Part shown: one piece after another, positions 33,074 to 41,613 of the stretch | Layout of the letters: each line of letters starts with the position of its first letter | Numbering within the stretch: position 1 is the stretch's first letter | Assembly: GCA_041391965.1 (NCBI GenBank) | Contig: JAWKMZ010000001.1 | Coordinates: 310,001 to 374,000, forward strand | From: JAWKMZ01 sp041391965 | Lineage (GTDB): Bacteria > Bacteroidota > Bacteroidia > Flavobacteriales > Flavobacteriaceae | DNA length: 64,000 nt | Direction of reading: 5' to 3' | Program-made: the position numbers and the translations under genes | The notes under the pieces: model-generated | Seen by the model: the letters and a program-made list of their open reading frames with translations, nothing else | What the model was told of the DNA's origin: nothing | Database searches by the model: none

Positions 33074-35533
33074 CTAAGAGCCACACATGAGGCAATCATC
33101 ACCTTCAGCTTCTTTAGCTTGGGCAATTAATGCTTTCATTTCTTCGGCAGTCATCGGTTTTACTTCAATGTTTTCTTGGGCAAATTTTGCAGCAGTTTTA
33201 GCAGCGGCTTGTTTTTGTTTTTCTACAACTACTTCGTCTATTTCTACAATGGGTTCTGCTAATTTAGCTTTGTCCAAAGTAAATTTAATAGCATCTACAG
33301 CGCTCTTAGTACGCAAATAGTACATTCCTGTTTTTAAGCCACTTTTCCATGCATAAAAGTGCATTGATGTTAATTTTGCCATGGTAGCGCCTTCCATAAA
33401 CAGGTTTAAAGATTGTGATTGGTCAATAAAATAGCCTCTATGACGCGACATATCAATAATGTCTTTCATGCTCATTTCCCAAACCGTTTTGTAGAGGTCT
33501 TTAATATTTTGAGGAATGGTTTCAATATTTTGAACTGATCCGTTAGCTCTCATAATTTCTTGTTTTACTCCATCATTCCAAAGGCCTAACTCTACCAAAT
33601 CTTCCAATAAATGTTTATTAACCACAATAAACTCACCAGACAGTACACGTCGTGTATAAATATTAGAAGTATATGGCTCAAAACATTCATTGTTACCAAG
33701 TATTTGTGATGTTGATGCAGTTGGCATTGGGGCTACTAATAATGAGTTGCGCACACCATGTTTTTTAACCTCTTCACGCAATTTTGCCCAATCCCAACGA
33801 CCGCTCAATTCTTCATCATTGATGCCCCAAAGGTTGTGTTGGAACTCGCCATTGCTTATTGGAGAGCCTTTATACGTTTGATAAGGACCTTCTTTTTCTG
33901 CTTCTTCCATACTTGCCGTTACTGCAGCAAAGTAAAGGGTTTCAAAAATATCTTGGTTTAATTTTTTGGCCTCATCACTTGTAAAAGGCATACGCAATTT
34001 AATAAATGTATCTGCCAATCCTTGTACACCTAAACCAATTGGTCTGTGACGGAAATTAGAGTTTTCTGCTTCTTTAACAGGATAATAATTTCTATCGATA
34101 ACCTTGTTTAGATTTTTAGTAACGCGTTTGGTGATTCTGAATAATTCTTTATGATCAAACTCTCCATTTTTAATAAACATTGGTAAAGCAATAGATGCCA
34201 AATTACAAACAGCTACTTCATCAGGAGAGGTGTACTCCATAATTTCTGTACACAAATTTGAAGAACGAATGGTTCCTAAATTTTTCTGATTTGATTTACG
34301 ATTGGCTGCATCTTTGTACAGCATGTATGGTGTTCCTGTTTCAATTTGAGATTCTAAAATTTTCTCCCAAAGTTCACGTGCTTTTATGGTTTTGCGTCCT
34401 TTGCCTTCGGCTTCATATTTTAAATAAAGTGCTTCAAACGCTTCACTATGTGCTTCTGGCAAACCAGGACATTCGTTAGGGCACATCAATGTCCAAGGTC
34501 CATCTTCTTGTACACGTTTCATAAATAAATCTGAAATCCACATGGCGTAAAACAAATCTCTTGCTCGCATTTCTTCTTTTCCATGATTTTTCTTCAAATC
34601 CAAGAAATCAAAAATATCGGCATGCCAAGTTTCTATATAAATAGCAAAGCTTCCTTTGCGTTTTCCGCCTCCTTGGTCTACATAACGTGCTGTATCATTA
34701 AATACTTGAAGCATTGGAACGATACCGTTAGATGTGCCATTGGTGCCTGCAATATAACTTCCTGTGGCACGAATGTTATGGATAGCTAAACCGATACCTC
34801 CTGCTGATTGTGATATTTTGGCGGTTTGTTTTAGTGTATCATAAATACCGTCAATACTGTCGTCTTTCATGGTCAATAAAAAACATGATGACATTTGTGG
34901 TTTTGGTGTTCCTGAATTAAAAAGTGTTGGTGTAGCGTGTGTAAAATATTTTTTAGACATCAACTCATAAGTCTCAATGGCTGATTCTAAATCGTTTAAA
35001 TGGATGCCAATAGCAACTCTCATAAGCATGTGCTGAGGACGTTCGGCTATTTCTCCATTAAGTTTTAAAAGGTATGAACGCTCTAATGTTTTAAAGCCGA
35101 AATAATCGTAACCAAAATCTCTGTTATAGATGATGGTTGAGTCTAACTTTTCTTTATTGTCCATAATGACCTGATACACTTCATCAGACAGCAATGGTGC
35201 TTTTTTATTGGTTCTTGGGTTAACATAAGTGTATAGGTCATGCATAACCTCACTAAATGTTTTTTTGGTGTTTTTGTGTAAGTTAGATACCGAAATTCGT
35301 GCTGCCAAACGTGCATAATCTGGATGCGTAGTGGTCATGGTTGCTGCAATTTCTGCTGCCAAGTTATCCAATTCGCTTGTGGTAACACCATCATACAACC
35401 CTTCTATTACGCGTACTGCTACTTTAACAGGGTCTACAAGTTCATTAAGTCCATAACACAATTTGCGAACTCTTGCTGTGATTTTGTCGAACATCATTGG
35501 CTCTTTCCTGCCATCTCTTTTTACTACATACAT
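33074..35533 (-). CDS. nrdA: Ribonucleoside-diphosphate reductase, alpha subunit (class Ia)
   Basis: 819 residues. An N-terminal ATP-cone (MYVVKRDGRKEPMMFDKITA) gives overall activity control. The catalytic NxCxE triad is SNLCTEI (Asn426, Cys428, Glu430), followed by EVAVCNLASIALP; GLGVQGLADTFIKLRMPFT is also characteristic. The C-terminus ends DDCLMCGS, the swinging CxxC that is re-reduced by thioredoxin or glutaredoxin. It reduces ribonucleoside diphosphates to deoxy forms, the key step in DNA precursor supply. The beta subunit gene lies 224 bp upstream on the same strand, the reverse of the common nrdAB order. Confidence 0.96.
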   Translation of the reverse strand: MYVVKRDGRKEPMMFDKITARVRKLCYGLNELVDPVKVAVRVIEGLYDGVTTSELDNLAAEIAATMTTTHPDYARLAARISVSNLHKNTKKTFSEVMHDLYTYVNPRTNKKAPLLSDEVYQVIMDNKEKLDSTIIYNRDFGYDYFGFKTLERSYLLKLNGEIAERPQHMLMRVAIGIHLNDLESAIETYELMSKKYFTHATPTLFNSGTPKPQMSSCFLLTMKDDSIDGIYDTLKQTAKISQSAGGIGLAIHNIRATGSYIAGTNGTSNGIVPMLQVFNDTARYVDQGGGKRKGSFAIYIETWHADIFDFLDLKKNHGKEEMRARDLFYAMWISDLFMKRVQEDGPWTLMCPNECPGLPEAHSEAFEALYLKYEAEGKGRKTIKARELWEKILESQIETGTPYMLYKDAANRKSNQKNLGTIRSSNLCTEIMEYTSPDEVAVCNLASIALPMFIKNGEFDHKELFRITKRVTKNLNKVIDRNYYPVKEAENSNFRHRPIGLGVQGLADTFIKLRMPFTSDEAKKLNQDIFETLYFAAVTASMEEAEKEGPYQTYKGSPISNGEFQHNLWGINDEELSGRWDWAKLREEVKKHGVRNSLLVAPMPTASTSQILGNNECFEPYTSNIYTRRVLSGEFIVVNKHLLEDLVELGLWNDGVKQEIMRANGSVQNIETIPQNIKDLYKTVWEMSMKDIIDMSRHRGYFIDQSQSLNLFMEGATMAKLTSMHFYAWKSGLKTGMYYLRTKSAVDAIKFTLDKAKLAEPIVEIDEVVVEKQKQAAAKTAAKFAQENIEVKPMTAEEMKALIAQAKEAEGDDCLMCGS

Positions 35534-35595
35534 AGGCTATCCATTTTTAAAATATCCTGTTACACCAACAGTTTATTTGATTAATTTGTTTTATA

Positions 35596-35620
35596 AAACT
35601 CTAAGATTTACTTAGAATTT
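35596..35620 (-). terminator. Possible terminator or attenuator between nrdB and nrdA
   Basis: TCTAAG and CTTAGA (35600-35605, 35611-35616) form a 6-bp stem with a 5-nt loop; on the minus strand it is followed by GTTTTAT. It is a weak structure and could only partly stop readthrough from nrdB. Confidence 0.35.
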
Positions 35621-35757
35621 TTAGGGTTGATTTTTGATTTTAAGAGTTAAAAAATTACGCTCTAAAGTATTGAGTTGGCAATGACTTAATTTAAAATCTT
35701 TTGAATTAATTAATTTGATTTTCGTTTTCACGAAACTATAATTTCAATGCGAGTTCA

Positions 35758-36738
35758 TTAAAAGTCGGCATTAAAATTGAATTTGTCTTTTTCTTCTTCT
35801 TTGTTAAGCACTCCTGCTTTTTGATATTCAGACACGCGTTTTTCAAAGAAATTAGTTTTTCCTTGTAACGAAATCATGTCCATAAAATCAAATGGATTGG
35901 CTGTGTTGTACTCTTTTTCACAATCTAATTCGCTAAGCAATCTGTCTGTTACAAACTCTAAGTATTGTGTCATTAATTTAGCATTCATACCTATTAGACT
36001 TACAGGTAGTGACTCTGTAATAAACTCTCTTTCAATATCTAAAGCATCTACAAGAATTTCTCTAATGCGTGCTTTAGGCACTTTGTTTACTAAATGTTTA
36101 TTGTGTAAATGCACCGCAAAATCACAATGTACGCCTTCGTCTCTTGAAATGAGTTCGTTAGAAAAGGTCAATCCTGGCATTAAGCCTCGTTTTTTCAACC
36201 AAAATAAAGAGCAAAAAGCACCTGAAAAGAAGATACCTTCTACGGCAGCAAATGCAATTAAGCGTTCTGCAAAACTTGGTGATTCTATCCATTTTAAAGC
36301 CCAATCTGCTTTTTTCTTAATGGCTGGAAAATTTTCTATGGCATTAAATAATTGACTTTTCTCTTTTTCGTCTTTTACGTAAGTATCAATTAATAAAGAA
36401 TAGGTTTCACTATGAATATTTTCCATCATAATTTGAAATCCGTAGAAAAATTTAGCTTCACTGTATTGTACTTCATTCACAAAGTTTTCAGCTAAATTTT
36501 CATTAACAATGCCATCGCTTGCTGCAAAAAACGCCAAAATATGTTTTATAAAATAACGCTCATCTTCATTTAATTTGTTACTCCAGTCAGTCATGTCTTG
36601 ATGTAAATCAATTTCTTCTGCTGTCCAAAAACTTGCTTCTGATTTTTTATACCATTCCCAAATATCATGATGTTGAATTGGAAAAATCACAAATCTATCT
36701 TTATTTTCTTGCAGTATGGGTTCTGTAAATTGAGACAT
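35758..36738 (-). CDS. nrdB: Ribonucleoside-diphosphate reductase, beta subunit (class Ia)
   Basis: 326 residues. The di-iron ligands and radical tyrosine are present: MMENIHSETY holds Glu106, His109 and Tyr113 in the spacing of E115/H118/Y122 of E. coli NrdB, and SRDEGVHCDFA supplies the second Glu/His set. This makes it a tyrosyl-radical class Ia protein rather than a manganese/iron class Ic. It generates the radical used by NrdA. A -7-like AATATTTG is seen on the minus strand at 36797-36804. Upstream of it TTAACAA occurs twice 11 bp apart (36847, 36858). Confidence 0.95.
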   Translation of the reverse strand: MSQFTEPILQENKDRFVIFPIQHHDIWEWYKKSEASFWTAEEIDLHQDMTDWSNKLNEDERYFIKHILAFFAASDGIVNENLAENFVNEVQYSEAKFFYGFQIMMENIHSETYSLLIDTYVKDEKEKSQLFNAIENFPAIKKKADWALKWIESPSFAERLIAFAAVEGIFFSGAFCSLFWLKKRGLMPGLTFSNELISRDEGVHCDFAVHLHNKHLVNKVPKARIREILVDALDIEREFITESLPVSLIGMNAKLMTQYLEFVTDRLLSELDCEKEYNTANPFDFMDMISLQGKTNFFEKRVSEYQKAGVLNKEEEKDKFNFNADF

Positions 36739-37027
36739 TATTTTTTGGTTTTTTTATTAAAAATTAAACGAAATTTAAAGTGTTATTTTGAGTTAACAAA
36801 TATTCAAAAATGAGTTTAAAAATGAAAGATTTACTTATAAACATTGTTAACAAGTTTTTAACAAAGCAGGCTCTTTTTCTTACATTTTAATTTTTTTAAA
36901 TATTTCTTAAATACTTGATAATCAGTATTTTATTTTTTAGTAATTGCTTGGACACCTTATAAACTATAGGGTTTTGATTTTTAATTTTTTTGATTTCAAA
37001 ACAAAAACGTACGCCCTCTTTTTTGAA

Positions 37028-37060
37028 ACAAAAAAAGAGAGTTGAACAACTCTCTTTTTT
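37028..37060. terminator. Strong bidirectional hairpin, transcript unknown
   Basis: AAAAAAGAGAGTTG at 37032-37044 region pairs with CAACTCTCTTTTTT with a 2-nt loop; long A- and T-runs flank it on both sides. No protein gene points at it directly. It may be a second stop for the minus-strand RNA ending at 37134. Confidence 0.7.
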
Positions 37061-37133
37061 CCCCAATAATTAACTAAACTAACTAAAACATCTTTCTATA
37101 AATAGCCATAGTTACTTTATATCTTGTGAAGAT

Positions 37134-37246
37134 AAAAAAGTCAGGATTTAACCCTGACTTTATTTACTGATTAATAGCATTTAATCAAAAAGTGAATCCC
37201 CACGATCACTCTATATTTATATGTTTTTTTTATTTTAACTTAAATT
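37134..37246 (-). ncRNA. Candidate structured small RNA under LytTR control
   Basis: Read on the minus strand, about 110 nt from a predicted start near 37246 contain three stem-loops in a row: AGTGA/TCACT (37191-37210), TGATTAA/TTAATCA with a 6-nt loop (37168-37187, perfect), and AAAGTCAGG/CCTGACTTT with a 7-nt loop (37137-37161) followed by six U. The only frames are 6 and 12 codons long. A GATATTTG -7-like box lies at 37253-37260 with TTGT about 20 bp before it, and the LytTR-type repeat falls at about -48 to -77. The start site and expression are inferred. Confidence 0.45.
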
Positions 37247-37293
37247 ATACACCAAATATCATAAATATGATTGGCATGCCACAATACCTTTGT

Positions 37294-37323
37294 ATAGTTG
37301 GTTAAAAAAAATGTATAGTTGGT
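37294..37323. promoter_or_regulatory. LytTR-type binding site (direct repeat ATAGTTGGT, 12-bp spacer)
   Basis: ATAGTTGGT occurs at 37294-37302 and 37315-37323 (the identity extends to TGTATAGTTGGT). The published LytTR consensus is a 9-bp direct repeat [TA][AC][CA]GTTN[AG][TG] with a 12-bp spacer; each copy here agrees at eight of nine positions and the spacer is 12 bp. It lies between a LytTR regulator gene (start 37462) and the candidate small RNA. Confidence 0.7.
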
Positions 37324-37448
37324 ACTCTTATTTTTTACTTAAAAAAGGCATTAAAACTAAAACCCTTAATAATCAACATAATACAACTCAATACACAAAA
37401 AGTATTACTAATTATACATATTTGAAGTGTATCAATTTATTATATTAT

Positions 37449-37456
37449 TATATTTG
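37449..37456 (+). promoter_or_regulatory. -7 element TATATTTG of the LytTR regulator gene
   Basis: Exact TAnnTTTG ending 5 bp before the ATG at 37462, suggesting a leaderless or near-leaderless transcript. The region is AT-rich, so chance matches are likely. Confidence 0.35.
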
Positions 37457-37461
37457 AATCT

Positions 37462-38196
37462 ATGATAAAAGCTGTAATAGTTGATGACGAGCCGAAAGCT
37501 ATCCAAAGCTTATCTTGGGAATTGACAAATTTTAATGATGATATTAAAATCATAAAAACATTTTCAAATCCGGAAGACGCTATACCTTATATAGATAGCC
37601 ACATGTTGGATTGTTTGTTTTTAGACATACAAATGCCAACCATGGATGGATTTCAGTTTTTAGAGCAACTAAACAATCGCGATTTTGCTGTAGTAATTAC
37701 CACAGCTTATAATGAATATGCCATAAAAGCTTTAAAGCATGAAGCCATTGATTATTTGTTAAAACCGATAGATTCTGATGATTTACAGGACACCATCAAA
37801 AAAATAAAAAAGCACAATTCCAGACTTGTGAGTTCTTCAAAAATAGAAGAGGTGCTGCTCAATTTCAATACCAAATTCGACAAAAAAAAGATTACTTTAA
37901 ATACAGATGGGAAGCTCCTATTTTTAGAAACGGAGCACATCATTTTTATAGAATCTGATGGTAATTACAGTACCTTCCATATGGCTGATGGTCAAAAAAT
38001 TGTTGTTACCAAAAAATTAAAAGAAGTCAACAGCCTTTTGCCAGAGCATTATTTTTTTAGAATACACAACTCATTCATCATCAACCTTAATAAAATAAAA
38101 GAATTTATTAAAAATGAAGGTTATGTAGTGATGCAATCTAACCACAAAATTCCTGTGGCAAGACAACGCAAATCTGATTTTTTGGAAAAACTATAA
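37462..38196 (+). CDS. LytTR-family response regulator
   Basis: 244 residues. Receiver domain 1-120 has acidic residues at 8-10 and phospho-acceptor Asp55 in CLFLDIQMPT, with the KPI motif near 108 (YLLKPIDSDD). The C-terminal LytTR DNA-binding domain (about 140-244) shows ITLNTDGKLLFLETEHIIFI, FFRIHNSFIINLNKI and IPVARQRKSDF, typical of the LytR/AlgR type. The stop is directly followed by the ATG of the histidine kinase gene, so the pair is one operon and one signalling unit. Confidence 0.95.
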   Translation: MIKAVIVDDEPKAIQSLSWELTNFNDDIKIIKTFSNPEDAIPYIDSHMLDCLFLDIQMPTMDGFQFLEQLNNRDFAVVITTAYNEYAIKALKHEAIDYLLKPIDSDDLQDTIKKIKKHNSRLVSSSKIEEVLLNFNTKFDKKKITLNTDGKLLFLETEHIIFIESDGNYSTFHMADGQKIVVTKKLKEVNSLLPEHYFFRIHNSFIINLNKIKEFIKNEGYVVMQSNHKIPVARQRKSDFLEKL

Positions 38197-40149
38197 ATGG
38201 CTGCTTTTAAAAAAAATATAGCGTTTGTAGTAGCAACCTTTATGGTTTGTATCCAAGTATATGCCCAAACCACAAAAGATTCGCTTTTTGCAGAAATCAC
38301 AAAATCTATCTTAAAAACCAAACCAACAGCCTATTCTATAATTGACAAAGACCTTTCTAAGTTTAAATATGATAGTTTAAAAATGAAGGTATTTGCAAAC
38401 AAAGCTATGGCATCAAAATACTATGAAGGTGAAAGTTATGCTGAAAATGCGTTAGGTTCAATTTATAGAAATTTGTCTTTATACGAAAAAGCTATTGAAG
38501 CACATCAAAAAGCAAAAACAGCCGCTGACAAAACCAAAAACATAGAACTCCAAGTGATTTCTTTTAATATGCTTGGTGTGGTTTACAGACGTATGGATTT
38601 AGTAAAACCTGCATTAGATTACCACAAAAAAGCCTTAGACCTTGCCAATGCAAATAAACCACTTAGCTCTGAGCTAAAACATAGCGTTGCTGTGTCGCAA
38701 AACAGTATGGGAAATATTTATTTGGCACTAAAACAATACGATTTGGCATTAAACCAATTTAGCAAATCTATTGTTATTGAAAAAGAATCTGACAACAAAT
38801 TAGGATTGGCCATAAATTACCAAAATATAGGATATGTAGCTGAAGCAAAAGGGTTTTTGGATGAAGCTTTAAAAAACTATAATTTATCTTTAGATTATAA
38901 TAATGCTATAAACTCAGAAATAGGTCGTGTAATTTGTTATAATAGTATTGGACAAATATACATCAAACAACAAAAATATGATGATGCCAAAAAAATTATT
39001 GAAAAAGCTCTAAAAAAAGCACTCACAAAAGGTGACCAATTTTATATTGCTTTTTCATATATTAATTTAGGTTGGGTTAATAGCGAATTGAATTTAAACA
39101 CAAAAGCTGAAGACGACTTAAAAATAGCCTTAAAAATTGGCAAAGACTATCATTTAAAAAGCACTGTTGTTGATGCTAACAAGCACCTTTCTACATTATA
39201 CTCTAAAAAAGGAGATTATAAAACAGCAATGGCGCATTACGTAAAATCTATTGAAATAGAAGAATCTATTTCTAATGAACGTAACCTTCAATATGTTAAT
39301 GATATTATTGTTCAATATGAAAACGAATCTAAAAACAATCAAATTAGAGAGCTTGCCAATGAAAATGAACGTGTAAAATTAAAATTAGAAACAAATAAAA
39401 AAATATTTTGGTATTCGTTATTAGGCTTAATAATAATTGCAGGTATTATGATTATTGCAAACCGAAACAGACAACTTAGCCATGAAAAACAGATTCTAAC
39501 GTTAGAACAAGACATGCTTAGAAGCCAGATGAATCCGCATTTTATTTTCAACTCTTTAAACTCCATAAAACTCTATATCATAAATAACGAGAAAGAAAAT
39601 GCCGTTTACTATCTTAACAAATTTTCAAAATTTATACGGAAAATCTTAATCGCTTCAACCGAAAAAGAAATTTCTTTAGAGGATGAGTTGGACACTATGC
39701 AGTTGTATATGAACATTGAAAACATTCGATTTTCTAATCAAATAGACTTTAAAATAACGGTGGACAAAAACATCAACACCTTAAACATTAGAGTGCCATC
39801 ACTTATTTTGCAACCCTTTTTAGAAAATGCCCTTTGGCATGGACTTTCATCTAAAAAAAATGACAAACAAATTCATTTAAATGTTTATAAAGTTGATGAT
39901 GAAAGTATTACCATTACCATTACAGATAATGGCATTGGACGAAAAGCTTCAGAAAAAATTAATTTTAGTAAAGTTTTGAAACGAAAATCTGTTGGTCTTA
40001 TGATAACCAAAGCACGTTTGGCCAATTTTTCTAAAGCCTATACTACAGATTATAAAATTGAGATTGAAGATTTGCATGACCATACTAACAAGCCAAGTGG
40101 CACTAAAGTAATTGTAACCATTCCAACGCATTTAATTACAAAAAAATAG
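38197..40149 (+). CDS. TPR-containing sensor histidine kinase (LytS/YpdA type)
   Basis: 650 residues. A signal peptide (to about 23) precedes a periplasmic array of TPR repeats (about 60-370; for example YENALGSIYRNLSLYEKAIEAH-like units), a coiled coil, one membrane helix at about 402-424 (FWYSLLGLIIIAGIMIIA), and the kinase core. The phospho-accepting His448 is in MNPHFIFNSLNS, and the ATPase part has LILQPFLENALWHG and ITDNGIGRK. It phosphorylates the LytTR regulator encoded upstream. The ligand sensed by the TPR region is unknown. Confidence 0.93.
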   Translation: MAAFKKNIAFVVATFMVCIQVYAQTTKDSLFAEITKSILKTKPTAYSIIDKDLSKFKYDSLKMKVFANKAMASKYYEGESYAENALGSIYRNLSLYEKAIEAHQKAKTAADKTKNIELQVISFNMLGVVYRRMDLVKPALDYHKKALDLANANKPLSSELKHSVAVSQNSMGNIYLALKQYDLALNQFSKSIVIEKESDNKLGLAINYQNIGYVAEAKGFLDEALKNYNLSLDYNNAINSEIGRVICYNSIGQIYIKQQKYDDAKKIIEKALKKALTKGDQFYIAFSYINLGWVNSELNLNTKAEDDLKIALKIGKDYHLKSTVVDANKHLSTLYSKKGDYKTAMAHYVKSIEIEESISNERNLQYVNDIIVQYENESKNNQIRELANENERVKLKLETNKKIFWYSLLGLIIIAGIMIIANRNRQLSHEKQILTLEQDMLRSQMNPHFIFNSLNSIKLYIINNEKENAVYYLNKFSKFIRKILIASTEKEISLEDELDTMQLYMNIENIRFSNQIDFKITVDKNINTLNIRVPSLILQPFLENALWHGLSSKKNDKQIHLNVYKVDDESITITITDNGIGRKASEKINFSKVLKRKSVGLMITKARLANFSKAYTTDYKIEIEDLHDHTNKPSGTKVIVTIPTHLITKK

Positions 40150-40155
40150 CTTAAT

Positions 40156-40722
40156 TTATTTATATGTTGCAGCTACTTTTTCTAATTCAAGATACCAATC
40201 TTCGCCAAATTTTCTAATTAAAGCTTGTTTTACAAACTTGTAAATTGGCACTTGCAACTCGTTTCCTAAAGTGCAAGCAGCATCACAAATATGCCATTTG
40301 TTATAGTTTACGGCAGAAAACTCGGAATAATCTTTAACACGTATTGGATACAAATGGCAAGATACTGGTTTTTTCCAGTCAATTACACCTTGGTTATAGG
40401 CTTCTTCAATAGCACAAAGCGCAGTGCCTTTGTGATCAAAAAACACATATGCACAATCTTGACCATCAATTAATGGTGTTTCAAATTCGCCTTCTTCAGT
40501 TGTAATAAATTGACCTTGAGTTTCAATAGCTGCTCTACCTTCTTTACGCAAAAACGGTTTTATTTTTGGATAAATATCTTGCAGTATTTTGGTTTCATCT
40601 GCTTCTAAAGGAGCTCCAGCATCACCATCAACACAACAAGCTCCTTTGCATGCCGATAAATTACACACAAAATCTTTTTGGATAATATCTTCTGAAACGA
40701 TGGTTTTTCCTAATTGAAACAT
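40156..40722 (-). CDS. DUF3109 family cysteine-cluster protein
   Basis: 188 residues with eight or more cysteines in the order expected for the family: CNLSACKGACCVDGDAGAPL near residue 22, CAYVF and CAIEEAYNQG in the middle, SCHLYPIRV, then CDAACTLG. The pattern resembles YkgJ-type Fe-S or zinc cluster proteins. The biochemical role is not known. It is convergent with the histidine kinase gene (6 bp apart) and divergent from marC. Confidence 0.88.
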   Translation of the reverse strand: MFQLGKTIVSEDIIQKDFVCNLSACKGACCVDGDAGAPLEADETKILQDIYPKIKPFLRKEGRAAIETQGQFITTEEGEFETPLIDGQDCAYVFFDHKGTALCAIEEAYNQGVIDWKKPVSCHLYPIRVKDYSEFSAVNYNKWHICDAACTLGNELQVPIYKFVKQALIRKFGEDWYLELEKVAATYK

Positions 40723-40780
40723 GCTACAAAAATACTCAAAGTTTACAGTTATTTAATATCTAAAATCAGGATTAATAAGC

Positions 40781-40788
40781 TACTTTTG
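40781..40788 (+). promoter_or_regulatory. -7 element TACTTTTG upstream of the MarC gene
   Basis: Exact TAnnTTTG, 23 bp before the ATG at 40812. Confidence 0.45.
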
Positions 40789-40811
40789 CAAAAAATTTAA
40801 AACTTTGTGTT

Positions 40812-41399
40812 ATGCACTTCAATTTTAAAGAAATATTTACTGCGTTTATGATTCTTTTTGCAGTAATTGATATTATTGGCAACATTCCGATTATTATAGA
40901 TTTGCGCAAAAAAGTTGGGCATATTCAAAGTGAAAAAGCAGCATTAATTGCTGGTCTTATTATGATTGTGTTTTTGTTTTTGGGACAAAATATTTTATCC
41001 TTAATTGGTATTGGTGTCAACTCTTTTGCAGTTGCTGGTGCTTTTATTTTGTTTTTTATCGCTTTAGAAATGATTTTAGGCATCACTTTATATAAACAAG
41101 ATGAACAGGCTGCAATAACTGCAACTGTTTTTCCTTTAGCATTTCCATTAATTGCAGGCCCTGGAAGTTTAACAACACTTTTGTCTTTAAGAGCGGAATA
41201 CCAAATAGAAAACATTATTGTGGCTGTCATTATGAATGTAATTATTATCTTTATAGTGCTTAAAACATCGGCTCGCATTGAACGCGCTATTGGGCAAAAT
41301 GGAATTAATATAATCCGTAAGGTTTTTGGTGTCATATTATTAGCCATAGCTGTCAAATTATTTGCTCATAATATTAAAGCCTTATTTGAAATAGCATAA
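40812..41399 (+). CDS. MarC family integral membrane protein
   Basis: 195 residues with six predicted membrane helices. Family pieces are visible: FAVIDIIGNIPIIIDL, FFIALEMILGITLY and TVFPLAFPLIAGPGSLTTLL, the last being the most conserved MarC segment. MarC/NAAT proteins are proposed amino-acid-related transporters; the substrate is not established. It heads a three-gene run with small gaps. Confidence 0.92.
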   Translation: MHFNFKEIFTAFMILFAVIDIIGNIPIIIDLRKKVGHIQSEKAALIAGLIMIVFLFLGQNILSLIGIGVNSFAVAGAFILFFIALEMILGITLYKQDEQAAITATVFPLAFPLIAGPGSLTTLLSLRAEYQIENIIVAVIMNVIIIFIVLKTSARIERAIGQNGINIIRKVFGVILLAIAVKLFAHNIKALFEIA

Positions 41400-41409
41400 T
41401 TTATAAACC

Positions 41410-41613
41410 ATGAAAATTTTAACAATCATTTTATCCATAATCGCATTAGGACTTGCCGTTTTTAATATTACTAAAATAAATTGGTCTGCACCTTTTGAAG
41501 GAGAAAGTATAGTGGCAATAATTACTATAATTGCTTCACTTTGCGCTATTATTTTACTTCAAATATTACGAATTTCAAAACGCATCGATAAACTTTCAAA
41601 AGAACAAAATTGA
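41410..41613 (+). CDS. Small two-span membrane protein (67 aa)
   Basis: Two hydrophobic helices (about 2-20 and 36-55) and a charged tail (RISKRIDKLSKEQN). It begins 10 bp after marC and its stop overlaps the next ATG (TGATG). No family recognised; co-expression with MarC is likely. Confidence 0.72.
   Translation: MKILTIILSIIALGLAVFNITKINWSAPFEGESIVAIITIIASLCAIILLQILRISKRIDKLSKEQN

Larger units (their letters stand above)
36739..37461. other. Intergenic region between nrdB and the LytTR regulator
   Basis: 723 bp without a convincing protein gene. From left to right it holds the nrdB promoter region, an AT-rich stretch with nothing recognised (36870-37020), two terminator hairpins (37028-37060 and 37134-37161), a candidate structured RNA on the minus strand, a LytTR-type direct repeat at 37294-37323, and the promoter of the regulator gene. 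A 26-codon frame at 36811 has no supporting feature. Confidence 0.6.

Noticed and set aside
36850..36864. 15-mer ACAAGTTTTTAACAA shared with 51246-51260 as an origin or DnaA-box cluster
   Set aside because: No DnaA box TTATCCACA, no clustering and no origin genes nearby; AT-rich chance or generic promoter sequence is enough.
36811..36891. 26-codon frame upstream of nrdB
   Set aside because: No start signal, no relative in the window and it runs through repeated TTAACAA motifs; more likely promoter DNA.
37134..37246. Short frames (6 and 12 codons) within the small RNA candidate as peptides
   Set aside because: Too short and without start context; the three stem-loops are the dominant feature.
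40925..41356. 143-residue minus-strand frame opposite marC
   Set aside because: It is the antisense of a six-helix protein and resembles no family; marC has clear motifs.
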